Shown here one piece after another: positions 26,507 through 35,126 of a DNA stretch of 64,000 nt. Numbering within the stretch: the stretch's first letter is position 1; every line of letters starts with the position of its first letter. The notes under the pieces are model-generated. The model worked only from the letters and a program-made list of their open reading frames with translations. It did not search any database and had not been told where the DNA came from. This DNA comes from JAYOEY01 sp038116945 (GTDB lineage Bacteria > Pseudomonadota > Alphaproteobacteria > MPNO01 > UBA2964), in NCBI GenBank assembly GCA_038116945.1, contig JAYOEY010000009.1, positions 85,822-149,821 on the forward strand, read 5' to 3'. The position numbers and the translations under genes are program-made.

Positions 26507-26863
26507 ATGCCGATACTCGGTCCCGATGACGGCAGGTGTGAGCAATTCCGGGGCGGGGCGACGTACCGCACGCTGGTCGGAGACGATGAGGGCTCGACAC
26601 CGCTTCGGGCAGGTATCCAGACGTCGCCGCCCGGCTACGATACCGGCGTGCACGCGCACCCCTATCTGGAAATCGTGACGGTGCTTGCCGGAGAAGGCGA
26701 AGCCTGGATCGACGGGGAAGGGGAGCCAAAGCCCATCGGAGCGGGCGATACAATGGTGTTTCCGCCGGAAGTCCGGCACCGGTTCCGCGCAACCGGCGAT
26801 GCGGATCTCGTGACTTACGGCGTTCATGCCTCGCCGGAGCGCATCGTCCGGCGCGACGGGTAA
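26507..26863 (+). CDS. Small single-domain cupin, pirin-like
   Basis: 118 residues. Cupin motif 1 is HAHPYLEIVTVLAGEGE and motif 2 is GDTMVFPPEVRHRF, with metal-ligand His and Glu residues retained. It resembles the N-terminal half of pirins. It follows the VWA gene by 14 bases and could share its transcript. Function unknown; it may bind iron and a small ligand or act as a dioxygenase. Confidence 0.78.
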   Translation: MPILGPDDGRCEQFRGGATYRTLVGDDEGSTPLRAGIQTSPPGYDTGVHAHPYLEIVTVLAGEGEAWIDGEGEPKPIGAGDTMVFPPEVRHRFRATGDADLVTYGVHASPERIVRRDG

Positions 26864-26865
26864 AC

Positions 26866-27870
26866 TCAGTCCTTCAGGACCGGCATGACGCGGTCTGCGA
26901 ACAGCTCGACCGTGCGCAGCGTCTCCTCGACCGTCTGGTCGCCGAACGCGAACTGCCCCACCAGATAGTTTACCGCCGATGTATCGCAGGCGTTCTTGAG
27001 GAAGGCGGCGACCTGATCGGGCGTGCCTGCGACGGCGCGGCCTTCGGCGACGATACCGTCCCAGTCGGCGGGGCGCTGGTGGCGGGGCACCGTTCCGTTC
27101 CGGCGGAACAGATAGTTGAAGCTGTCGTGCCATACCGGATAGGAACGCCGGGCGACCGACAACGCCTCGTCCTCGTCCTCCGCGATGACGATGAAATAGC
27201 TGATGCCGATGCAGGGCTCGGGGGTGTCGCCATTGACGTCCCGCCACGCGGCGCGATAGGCGTCGACGTATTCGCGGGTCTCTTCCGCGCTGTCGAGACT
27301 GATGACGTTGAAGCCCTCGCGCGCGACGCGGGCGGCGCTTTCGACCGAGTGAATCCCGTACCACATCGGCGGATAGGGTTTCTGGCGCGGTTCCAGGCAG
27401 AGCGGCGTGTTTTCGAAGGAATAATACTCGCCCTTGAAATTGAGCTCGCCGGTCTGCAGGGCATCGAGAACGATGGCAATGGTTTCCTGATAGACCGGCT
27501 CCATCTCCTCGCGTTCCAGGTCCCAGAACGAGGCCTCGATGGGCGATGCGCCGCGCCCGAAGCCGAGCTCGAACCGGCCCCCGCTCATCTGGTCGATCAT
27601 GCAGATTTCCTCGGCAAGACGGAGCGGGTGGTAGAGCGGTGCGGCGAAGATCATGGGGCCGAAACGCAGCTTCTTCGTGCGCTGGCTGACGGCGGCGAGA
27701 TAGACGCTGGGTGACGCCGACATGCCGAGCGGCGTACCGTGATGTTCGGCGACGTGATAGCGATGTATGCCGATCCGGTCGTACTGTTCGACGATGCGCA
27801 GGCGGTCCTCGTAATAGGCGTAGAGATCGTCGCGCGCACGGTCTACATGGTCGAATACGCCGAATTCCAT
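26866..27870 (-). CDS. LLM-class flavin-dependent oxidoreductase
   Basis: 334 residues of the luciferase-like monooxygenase fold. Marks: YHVAEHHGTPLGMSASPSVYLAAVSQRT loop, MIDQMSGGRFELGFGRGASPIEA, and FKGEYYSF. It is shorter than the other two LLM proteins of the window and belongs to a different branch, with FxxPLYHPLRLAEEICMID preceding. No hydrolase gene adjoins it. It would use FMNH2 and oxygen on an unknown substrate. Confidence 0.88.
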   Translation of the reverse strand: MEFGVFDHVDRARDDLYAYYEDRLRIVEQYDRIGIHRYHVAEHHGTPLGMSASPSVYLAAVSQRTKKLRFGPMIFAAPLYHPLRLAEEICMIDQMSGGRFELGFGRGASPIEASFWDLEREEMEPVYQETIAIVLDALQTGELNFKGEYYSFENTPLCLEPRQKPYPPMWYGIHSVESAARVAREGFNVISLDSAEETREYVDAYRAAWRDVNGDTPEPCIGISYFIVIAEDEDEALSVARRSYPVWHDSFNYLFRRNGTVPRHQRPADWDGIVAEGRAVAGTPDQVAAFLKNACDTSAVNYLVGQFAFGDQTVEETLRTVELFADRVMPVLKD

Positions 27871-27927
27871 AGCTGATCCTTCGATAACCGGAGCTTCTGT
27901 TTTTCCGATGATCCCCGGTTATCGGTC

Positions 27928-27957
27928 AAAAGAAAACCCCGCCCGGACGGGCGGGGT
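27928..27957 (-). terminator. Rho-independent terminator of the PEP-CTERM gene
   Basis: Perfect ten-base stem ACCCCGCCCG / CGGGCGGGGT (27936-27957) with a two-base apex, so the top pairs likely open. Read leftward it is followed by TTTTCTTTT. It lies 23 bases after the stop codon at 27980. Confidence 0.88.
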
Positions 27958-27979
27958 CTCTATTGGGGACGCGGCAAAG

Positions 27980-30296
27980 TCAGGCAGTGCGTTTCCCTAA
28001 TCGCCTCATGCCGATTGCGCCCAGAACAAGGGATGCAAACAGGGGCAGGGTAGACGGTTCGGGAATGCTTGCTTCGGCCACGGAAATCCGCAGGACGTCG
28101 CGCGCGCCACTTTCATCCAGCGATGTCTGCCATTCGAGCCCCGTGCCTAAAAGGGCGCCGCTGAAATCGAAGATCAGCCCACCCAGATCGGCGAGGGTGA
28201 TGTCGTCCGACACCAGAATATCGAAGCTGTCGCCGAGACTTGCCACAAAGCCGCCGAAGAAATCGATGTCGAAAATCGATCCCGCGGCGATATCGGTAAT
28301 GCCGACGACATCCAGCCGGTCGTAGCCGGTATCGACCACCAGTCCGCCAAGTTCTATGGCGAGTGTCGAGCCCGCCAGCAGGTCGACATTGCCGACCACC
28401 GACATCAGGCCAGGCGAGTTGCCGGGTCCGATCGTGCCGCTCGACTGGATGTTGGCGTTGATCGTACCGCCACCGCCCGAGATCGTGCCGGTTGCGCCGT
28501 TGATGATGTTATTGGCGAACAGGGCGCCGCCATTGGCGACATTCACCGTTCCGTTGCCGCCCGGTCCGGACGCCGTGCCGGTGCCGAAATCGACTTCTGT
28601 GCCGATGAACAGGTCGGTGGTGGTCCAGCTCGATCCCGCGCCCGTTATATTGACGCTGCCCGTGGCGCCCACCTTTCGGCCGACGATGGCAAAATTTTGC
28701 GTCGCGCCGCTGACCGTACCGCCGTTGGTAATGTTGAGGACCCCCGTTCCGTCACGCCCGACCTGGGTGAAGCCTGCCTGGCCGTTCGCCGACGTGAACG
28801 TGATGCTGCTGCCCGCACCGTCCACATTGACGGTACCGTTGCCGGTGGTGGGGTTTGAGGAGGAACCACCGATTGTGAGTCCGCCCGACAGGCCGGTGCC
28901 AGTGGGGATTCCTGGCGAAATCGTAACCGTACCGCCCGCATTGACGTTCAGGACGCCGGTACCCGCGCTGCCGACGCCGAGGAATGCACCATTCTGATCG
29001 ACGCCGGTGGGCTCGATGCCGGTCAGGTTGAGTTGCGCGCCTGCGCCGCTGACGCTCATGATCCCGTTGCTGCCGGTATTCGAGCCGACAATTGTCGAAC
29101 GCGCGTTGACGGTGCCGCCCGCACCGACAGTCATGGTGTTGGCGGTATTCGAATCCCTGCCCACCAGGACCGAGTTTGCGGCATTGATCGTACCGCCTGT
29201 GTTGACCGTAACCGTGCCGGTGGATGACGCATCGCGCCCGATCTGCAGGTTATTGGTCGAGAACTGGGACGACGTGCCGGTGACGTTGAGCGTGCCGGTG
29301 CCGCCGCCCCGGCCCACGCGTGTGAGACCGGTCAACGCTGTATTGTCCACAGTACCGCCGCCGGTGACGGACATGGTGCCCGTACCGCCGTCGCGACCGA
29401 TACTGACGAAATCGCCTGCCGATACGGTCGATGCATCGATATTCATGAAGCCGGTCGTATTGTTGCGTCCCACATCGATGAAGGCCGATCCGGTGGAGGC
29501 TGCATTGTTGGTGATCGTAACGACCGAACCGTTATTGATGTTAAGCGTGCTTGTGCCGGCATTGCCGTCGCGGCCGACGCTGACGAAGGCGGACCCTGTC
29601 GTCGTGCTGTCGGAATTCACGGTCAGGGTCGAATTGTCGAAGGTCGCCGTGCCCTGAGACGTCACGAGCGGCCCTGAAGTGCCGGTACCGCCAAGGCTGA
29701 AGAATGCGGTGTCATCGGCCGCCTGGACCGTGACCGAACTGCCGGTGGCGTTGAGCGTACCGGTGCCGTCGCGTCCGACTCCGATGCGGGCGCTGCCGTT
29801 ATTGGCGTTCGTTTCGACGAGCAGCGTGCCGTTCGTGATATCGACCCGTCCTGCTAGCGACGAGGTTCCGTCCACGCCGGGTACGTTGCTGATGCCCAAG
29901 GCTGCGCCGTCGATCCGCGGGCCGGGGTTGCCGGCCGAGGTTCCGAGATTCTGGATGTTGACGATGCCGCCCGACTGGATGGTCAGGCTGCCTTCGCCGA
30001 GGTCGGTGCCGACATGGATGCGCGCGCCATCGAAACCGCTGCCCGTGGGGGTCGTGTGCTCATCGACCTGCAGGGTCGAACCGATTTTCCACGGTAACGT
30101 TGTTGGTATTGATGGTACCCGCGCCGCCGCCAGTGCCAATCGTAACCTGACCATTATGCTGGAAAGTGCCTCCCGCGCCGGCGCTGATGCCCCCAGGCGT
30201 TACGTTGCCCGTCGAGGATACCTGAGCCTGTGCCGTGCCAAAACCAATGGCGGCGACGATGAAGGTGGTGCTGAGCAGTTTCGACTTGAACATCAT
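27980..30296 (-). CDS. PEP-CTERM surface protein with beta-strand (VGRDG) repeats, interrupted by a frameshift
   Basis: The gene encodes a secreted, repetitive protein of about 770 residues. The start (ATG 30296, AAAGG before it) and a signal peptide ending TAQAQ are in one frame, which stops at about 30060. The rest is in another frame to 27980. The two join naturally near 30082-30090: NTNNVTVEN in one frame continues as GSTLQVDEH in the other if a single base is removed. At least eleven imperfect repeats of about 35-40 residues carry VGRDG.TGTLNVTGGGTV-like cores, as in autotransporter-associated beta-helix proteins. The C terminus has PEP-CTERM: IPEPS, a hydrophobic helix, and RRLGKR. It would be sorted to the outer surface by an exosortase, none of which is in the window. 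Either the gene is broken or the shift is a sequencing error. Confidence 0.82.
30081..30092 (-). other. Single-base frameshift site in the PEP-CTERM gene
   Basis: On the coding (minus) strand the run GTGGAAAATCGGTTCG contains one base too many: reading GAA-AAC-GGT-TCG would keep the signal-peptide frame joined to the repeat frame. Neither half has a reason to end here, and the upstream frame closes with TGA about 30 bases later. Confidence 0.75.
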
Positions 30297-30461
30297 CCTT
30301 TGGTTCTCCCCAGGATCTGATTTCTTAAGGAAAATTTTACTGGAAATCTTCCAATGGGGAAGCCTGGAAGGTCTTTTTTTTTCAATTAGTTATGGTTAAT
30401 TCTCTGGCGCAAAGGTTTGCAAAATGCAGAAAAAAACACCGTATTTTGCCGAAAAAACGGT

Positions 30462-30495
30462 AAAAAAAACGGTTCTGGAAGTGTATCCGGAGCCG
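30462..30495 (-). terminator. Candidate terminator of the metallo-hydrolase gene
   Basis: Read leftward, CGGCTCCGGA and TCCAGAACCG (30486-30495 and 30470-30479) form a ten-base stem with two mismatches, followed by eight T residues (30462-30469). It stands 26 bases after the stop at 30521. Imperfect stem, hence moderate confidence. Confidence 0.6.
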
Positions 30496-30520
30496 TTTTT
30501 CCTGTCAGGGGCGACGAAAT

Positions 30521-31387
30521 CTACTGTGTCGCACGCCGTTGCAGCGCGATCCGTGCGTAGATCCCCTCGATGTTCAGCGGCAGCCAGTCCTTGTACTGGC
30601 TCCATTTTTCGTATTTCGGCAGTTTGATATCCGCCTTCAACTGGGCAAGCGACTGGCCCGCGCGAACACCCGCGTAAACGGCGTTGTACAGGTCTTCGAC
30701 ATACTGCGCGTGGTCGGCGGCGTCGGCGCGCGTGCCCGTTGCGCCATGTCCGGGCGCGAGGATGTCGTAATCCATGTCCGCAACCATACGGATCTGGTCG
30801 ATCAGGTCGGGGATATAGGTGTCCGACAGGTTCTTGAAGGGCAGGCGCTTGACCGACACGAAATCGACCGCGAACAGGACCCGTTCGCGCGGAAAGCGGA
30901 TGACGATGCTGTTGTCGGAATGGCCCTTCCCGACATAGGTCAGCTCGATCTCGCGACCGCCGAGATGGATCGTCATCTGATCGGAAAAGGTAAGCGTTGG
31001 CGGCGGCGTCGGGCGTTTTTCGCCGATCATCGCCGCGCGGGTATTTTCGTGCCCGACAATCGTCGCGCTGTCGGCGAAGACCTCGCCGCCCGAGCTGTGA
31101 TCCTGATGGTCGTGGCTGTAGACTAGGTACTTGATCGGCTTGTTGAAACGCTTCGCAATTTCGGCCTTCAGCCATTTCGCGGCATTGGCATCGATCGGGT
31201 CGGTGACCAGCACGCCTTCGTCTGTCACGTAAAAGACCGAGAAATGGAAATTGTTCTGGAACCGGTAGACATCGCCCGCGATCTTGGAGATCGACCGCTT
31301 GGGAGCGTTCTGGGCGCTGGCCGCGCCGATGGAAAATGCCATAAGGATTGCCAGGCCGATGCCGCCCAGCCGTTTTGCCATGGTCAT
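30521..31387 (-). CDS. Periplasmic metallo-beta-lactamase-fold hydrolase
   Basis: 288 residues with a signal peptide (about 1-25, ending ASA-Q). The zinc site is SHDHQDH (H92, H94, D96, H97), with a third His in GKGHSDNS and another in APGHG. This fits the MBL fold of the type seen in PQQ-linked dehydrogenase clusters and quinoprotein relay proteins. The ATG at 31387 has GGGGAG upstream. It likely hydrolyses an ester, lactone or thioester in the periplasm. Neighbours upstream are RidA and 3-hydroxyanthranilate dioxygenase, 140 bases away. Confidence 0.87.
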   Translation of the reverse strand: MTMAKRLGGIGLAILMAFSIGAASAQNAPKRSISKIAGDVYRFQNNFHFSVFYVTDEGVLVTDPIDANAAKWLKAEIAKRFNKPIKYLVYSHDHQDHSSGGEVFADSATIVGHENTRAAMIGEKRPTPPPTLTFSDQMTIHLGGREIELTYVGKGHSDNSIVIRFPRERVLFAVDFVSVKRLPFKNLSDTYIPDLIDQIRMVADMDYDILAPGHGATGTRADAADHAQYVEDLYNAVYAGVRAGQSLAQLKADIKLPKYEKWSQYKDWLPLNIEGIYARIALQRRATQ

Positions 31388-31526
31388 AACGGGTCTCCCC
31401 TGTTGTTGATTGCGATGGCGCAGTTTCGCCAATCGTTGCTGCGGGCTCAAATCACAAGCCCGTTATGCTAACAGCCGTGATGCGCCGAAAGTCCGGCGCG
31501 ATCGTCCGAATCCGGCCCGAATTCCG

Positions 31527-32051
31527 TCAGGCGCTTATCTTGCGCGGGTGAGGATGGCCGCAGCTGGCGCAGTTTCCGTCAGCGACCGTTCCGTAATACT
31601 CCTCGAACACCGGCGGCAGGTCGGTAACGATATTGTCGACCCGGACCTCGCGCCGCCAGACGCGGGTGGCGCAGTTTTCGCAATACCATTCGAATGCGTC
31701 CATCACGCCTGCGGGACGCGCGCGCTCGACGACCAGGCCGATGCTTTCGGGATCGGGACGCTGCGGCGAATGCGGGACATGCGGCGGCAGCAAAAGCACG
31801 TTGCCCTCGCCGATCGGCACGTCCTTGAGCGCGCCGTCTTCGACCACCTTCAGGACCATGTCGCCCTTGAGCTGATAGAAAAACTCCTCGTACGGGTCGT
31901 CGTGATAGTCGGTTCGCACGTTGGGGCCGCCGACCACCATGACGATGAAGTCGCCGTCCCTGAAGATCGTCTGGTTCAGCACCGGCGGGCGCAGCAGGTC
32001 GCGATTGTCTTCGACCCATTGCATCAGGTTGAAAGAGGCGAGTCCGCTCAT
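31527..32051 (-). CDS. 3-hydroxyanthranilate 3,4-dioxygenase
   Basis: 174 residues, the bacterial length. The iron ligands H50, E56 and H94 lie in TDYHDDPYEEFF and HVPHSP, and the C-terminal rubredoxin-like iron site has C124, C127, C161 and C164 (CENC and CASC), exactly the spacing of the characterised Cupriavidus enzyme. It opens the ring of 3-hydroxyanthranilate to 2-amino-3-carboxymuconate semialdehyde in the kynurenine and 2-nitrobenzoate pathways. A RidA gene lies 13 bases upstream. No decarboxylase or dehydrogenase of the pathway is in the window. Confidence 0.93.
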   Translation of the reverse strand: MSGLASFNLMQWVEDNRDLLRPPVLNQTIFRDGDFIVMVVGGPNVRTDYHDDPYEEFFYQLKGDMVLKVVEDGALKDVPIGEGNVLLLPPHVPHSPQRPDPESIGLVVERARPAGVMDAFEWYCENCATRVWRREVRVDNIVTDLPPVFEEYYGTVADGNCASCGHPHPRKISA

Positions 32052-32064
32052 TCGGCTATCTCCA

Positions 32065-32463
32065 TTACTCCAGGGCGATACATTCGATTTCGATGTCGAA
32101 TTCCCACGGCCAGGACGCTACCGCGGCAAAGGTCCGGGCCGGCGGATCCGTGGGAAAATACTCGGCGTAGATTTCGTTGACTGCATCGTAATAGGCGATG
32201 TTGGTCACGTAGACGTTGCATTTGACGACCTTGTCCAGCGTGCTGCCGGCCGTCTCGAGGCACAGCTTCACATTGTCGAGGACGTAACGCGTCTGGGTCC
32301 GGATATCGCCTTTGACCAGTTCTCCGGTCGCGGCATCGAGCGGCGGCTGGCCGGAGACGAAGACGAAGCCGTTGGCCTTGACCACAGGCGAGAGCGGAAC
32401 CTTTGCGGCGTCGAGCGCGTCGGAAAGCCTGCCCACCCGGAATGTCTGTTTTTGATCGTTCAT
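32065..32463 (-). CDS. RidA/YjgF family protein, possible aminomuconate deaminase
   Basis: 132 residues with the Rid fold. The catalytic Arg is retained in DPPARTFAAV, so imine or enamine deamination is possible. It is the upstream partner of 3-hydroxyanthranilate dioxygenase, and 2-aminomuconate deaminase of the same pathway belongs to this family, so that role is a reasonable inference. A generic housekeeping RidA is the alternative. It starts 13 bases before the dioxygenase and is divergent from the membrane-TPR gene. Confidence 0.82.
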   Translation of the reverse strand: MNDQKQTFRVGRLSDALDAAKVPLSPVVKANGFVFVSGQPPLDAATGELVKGDIRTQTRYVLDNVKLCLETAGSTLDKVVKCNVYVTNIAYYDAVNEIYAEYFPTDPPARTFAAVASWPWEFDIEIECIALE

Positions 32464-32563
32464 GTCGAATACCTCCGCGTCATTCTGTCACTTGCGGGGT
32501 CGATGCAGCAAGTTGATGAAAAGTTGCAGGAAACTTGTCATGATGCCGGGGGAGTTGGATCGA

Positions 32564-33178
32564 ATGGATGTAGAGACAGGGTATCTTGTCTACGCAGCCC
32601 TTTACCGGCTGGCGGTAATCGCCGCCGGGATTGTCTGCGTTGTGCTTGGCTACCGGCTTTTTCTGAGAGGGGTATCCGGCGGAGGAGAAGGAACCTCGGC
32701 GGAAGCGAAGGCCGGAAGCTTCGAGCTGTCGCTTTCGAATGCCGCGCCCGGTACCTGTTTTGCGCTGTTCGGCGCAGCGCTGATCGTCGCCATGGTGGTC
32801 GAGGCGCAGCCGTCCTTTTCGTCCAGCGCCGGCGAGGGCGGCGGCCGAACACTCGCGATGAAGGGGCGCGCGGCAAATCCGGACTGGCAGCGAGCCGAAC
32901 GCCTGGCGGGCGGAGACAATCCGTCCGAAGCGATTGCCGTCTATGGCGGGCTGGCGGCGTCGAAAGACGCGACGGCGCGCGATATTGCCCGGGTCGCTGA
33001 CGGTATGGCGAAAATCTACCTGAAGCTGGATCGCAAGCTGGAAGCTCTCGCCATGGCGCGGCTGGCGGTTCAGGTCGATGCCCAGAATCCCGGATTTCTT
33101 CGAACGCTTGCGAATGCGGCAGGCGCAAACGGATTGACCGAGGAAGAGGCTGTCGCGCGGAAGCGGGCGGCGCGCTGA
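32564..33178 (+). CDS. Membrane protein with two N-terminal helices and a TPR-like soluble domain
   Basis: 204 residues. Hydrophobic segments at about 10-32 (YAALYRLAVIAAGIVCVVLGYRLF) and 57-78 (GTCFALFGAALIVAMVV) are followed by an alpha-helical region with paired helices (ADGMAKIYLKLDRKLEALAMARLAVQVD) resembling TPRs. The ATG at 32564 has GGGGGAG nine bases upstream; earlier in-frame ATGs lack one. It lies 12 bases before the caspase-like gene in the same direction and so probably acts with it, perhaps as a membrane anchor or scaffold. No known family was recognised. Confidence 0.65.
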   Translation: MDVETGYLVYAALYRLAVIAAGIVCVVLGYRLFLRGVSGGGEGTSAEAKAGSFELSLSNAAPGTCFALFGAALIVAMVVEAQPSFSSSAGEGGGRTLAMKGRAANPDWQRAERLAGGDNPSEAIAVYGGLAASKDATARDIARVADGMAKIYLKLDRKLEALAMARLAVQVDAQNPGFLRTLANAAGANGLTEEEAVARKRAAR

Positions 33179-33190
33179 GGAGCGGCAGGC

Positions 33191-34681
33191 ATGCGGAGAA
33201 TTCTGCTGACGGGGCTGTTCGCGGCGATGCTGGTCGGGACGGGCCTTCCGACGTCTGCCGGACGTGCAGAAAACCTCCCGTTTTACGGCAGAAGCTATGC
33301 TGTAGTCGTCGGGGTCGGCCGGTATCCGTCCTCTCAATGGAAAGATTTGGCCTATGCGCGCAAGGATGCCCAAGGCATGGCTGGCCTTCTGCGTCGGCAG
33401 GGTTTCGAGGTCATCGACCTCTACGACGAGAAGGCCACTCGCAAGGCGATCGTTTCTGTATTTGAGGACTATCTGGCGCCGCGCCTGAGCAAGCATGATC
33501 GGGTGCTGGTATTTTTTTCGGGTCATGGCGATACCCAGACGCTGGGCGGCAAGGATTTCGGCTATCTCGTGCCCCATGACGCGACGGGAAGCCGAGGCTC
33601 GATGATTTCGATGGAGACGCTCCGCAACCTGTCGGACAAGATGGGCGCCGCCAAGCACCATCTTTTCGTCATCGACGCCTGTTTCGGCGGACTGTTCGCG
33701 CCGACCAGGGCGCGCACCGACGGAATTCCGAAAACCCATCCGCGTTATATCCGCGATGTTACCAGCCGCGTCGCGCGGCAGTTTCTGACCGCGGGCGGAA
33801 AGGGACAGCAGGTGCTCGACGGCGGACCAAGCGGCTACTCCTATTTTACCGGCTACCTGATCGAGGCGCTGGAGAAGGGGTTCGGCGATCTCGACGGAGA
33901 CGGTTACATCACCCTTGCCGAGCTCGCCGGCTATCTCGTGCCGAGGGCAACCAACGATTACCAGACGCCCGGAGACGGAACGCTGCCGGGGCATGGGCTC
34001 GGGCAGTTCGTGTTCGCCGCGCCGAAGGGCGTCAGGACATCGTCGACGGTGGCCGCGTCTCCCGGAAACGCGCCGGCGCTGGGCCTCAAGGGGAGCAGCG
34101 CATCCCCGGTCAACCAGGAGACCCTGTTCTGGCAGACCATCAAGGACAGCGGGAATGCCGCCGATTACCGCGCCTATCTGCAACAGTTCCCGAACGGCGT
34201 TTTTGCCGGGCTCGCCCGGAATCGCGTGGGAAAACCTTCGGCGACCCTCCCGGCAACCGAAACTGTCGAACGGGAGACGGCGAGCGAGGAGGCCTCATTG
34301 GCCCCGCCACCGGACAAGCGCGTCGGATCGATCCCGAGTTTCGGGGCCCTTCTGGAGGAAAATCCCGGTGACCTGATGCGTGAACTGGGCGGGTACCTCC
34401 GGGAAAAGGTCAACATTATAGGGGCCACTTTCGAGGTGTCGCAGATATGGAGCCACCGGCCGGCGGAGCAGGTGCCCGATGAATTTCGGGGCAGGTCTGA
34501 AGCTGCCGGAGACGGGGGGGCGCCAAACGCCAAGGATCAGGGCGTCGCCATTGACGCGGTCTGCATCAATTTCGATTTGCATCTGGGGCGCAACGAGACG
34601 GGCAATCGCGACGGCTGTTTCCTGTACAGGATGGAAGGCGGCCGCATTACCTTCCTTGAACACTGGAACCTTAACTTGTAG
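33191..34681 (+). CDS. Secreted caspase-like (peptidase C14) protein with an EF-hand loop
   Basis: 496 residues. A signal peptide (about 1-25, AGRA) leads to a p20-like caspase domain (32-220) with catalytic H112 in FFSGHGD and C164 in IDACFGG. Residues 233-245 read D-L-D-G-D-G-Y-I-T-L-A-E-L, a canonical calcium-binding loop with acidic ligands at positions 1, 3, 5 and 12. Residues 310-346 hold the FWQTIKDSGNAADY...QQFPNGVFAGLARNRV motif often found after bacterial caspase domains. The rest, to the C terminus, is unassigned. Such enzymes cleave after Arg or Lys, often calcium-dependently. The partner membrane gene lies just upstream. Confidence 0.87.
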   Translation: MRRILLTGLFAAMLVGTGLPTSAGRAENLPFYGRSYAVVVGVGRYPSSQWKDLAYARKDAQGMAGLLRRQGFEVIDLYDEKATRKAIVSVFEDYLAPRLSKHDRVLVFFSGHGDTQTLGGKDFGYLVPHDATGSRGSMISMETLRNLSDKMGAAKHHLFVIDACFGGLFAPTRARTDGIPKTHPRYIRDVTSRVARQFLTAGGKGQQVLDGGPSGYSYFTGYLIEALEKGFGDLDGDGYITLAELAGYLVPRATNDYQTPGDGTLPGHGLGQFVFAAPKGVRTSSTVAASPGNAPALGLKGSSASPVNQETLFWQTIKDSGNAADYRAYLQQFPNGVFAGLARNRVGKPSATLPATETVERETASEEASLAPPPDKRVGSIPSFGALLEENPGDLMRELGGYLREKVNIIGATFEVSQIWSHRPAEQVPDEFRGRSEAAGDGGAPNAKDQGVAIDAVCINFDLHLGRNETGNRDGCFLYRMEGGRITFLEHWNLNL

Positions 34682-34693
34682 CCGTCGGGCGGA

Positions 34694-35032
34694 TTATTTC
34701 GAACTGAAAAAATCATCCGGCAAGCGATTGAGGACATGGTCCATCGATCGTGCGGCGGCGAGGCATTCGCCGGATTTCTGGTCGTAAAGGCGGTATTCCC
34801 CGCTGCGGTCGCGTTCGATCCGGTAGGCCGCATAAGGCGTGCGGGTTCTGTCGCCGGAATAGATCAGATACTTGTCGAGTCCGGGTTGGGTGACGCGTTC
34901 CGAACGGAACCAGCGGTAAAGCAGTTTCAGCTTTTCGCCCAACGACTTGATGCGCGCGATGTCCGGCTTCGAGAAAGCCGAGAGATCCAGTTCGACGATA
35001 TTGTCGGACGGAGGGGGCGGCGAGTTTTCCAT
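34694..35032 (-). CDS. Small hypothetical protein
   Basis: 112 residues, acidic start (MENSPPPPSDNIVELDLSAF), then a basic middle with LYRWFRSERV, YAAYRIERDRSGEYRLYDQKSGE. The YRIERDRSGEYRLYD part looks like beta-strands. No leader, membrane helix or known family was recognised. It converges on the caspase-like gene with 12 bases between. The ATG at 35032 has no clear ribosome site, so the start is uncertain. Confidence 0.5.
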   Translation of the reverse strand: MENSPPPPSDNIVELDLSAFSKPDIARIKSLGEKLKLLYRWFRSERVTQPGLDKYLIYSGDRTRTPYAAYRIERDRSGEYRLYDQKSGECLAAARSMDHVLNRLPDDFFSSK

Positions 35033-35065
35033 TTCAAAATCATAGGCGCACAACGGACTTACGCC

Positions 35066-35099
35066 AATAAAAGACGGGCCGGAGCAATGCTCCGGCCCG
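35066..35099 (-). terminator. Rho-independent terminator of the second Bug-type gene
   Basis: Perfect 11-base stem CGGGCCGGAGC / GCTCCGGCCCG (35075-35099) with an AAT loop; read leftward it is followed by TCTTTTATT. It lies 27 bases after the stop at 35127. Confidence 0.9.
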
Positions 35100-35126
35100 C
35101 TGTTTCGCAATCGGTATTACGGTCGA

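Noticed and set aside
28356..29657. Long rightward open frames within the PEP-CTERM region
   Set aside because: They are antisense to the repeats, rich in Pro/Val/Thr, and arise from the GC-rich repetitive code. No ribosome sites or known domains.
28000..30100. CRISPR-like periodic sequence
   Set aside because: The period is irregular, spacers are not unique and the reading frame encodes homologous protein repeats.
30405..30420. Possible sigma-54 promoter (TGGC...TTGC)
   Set aside because: The distance between GG and GC is one base too long and it points away from the PEP-CTERM and metallo-hydrolase genes.
33191..34681. Anti-phage caspase defence system
   Set aside because: The protease has a signal peptide and no neighbouring sensor, nuclease or reverse transcriptase, so a defence assignment is not supported.
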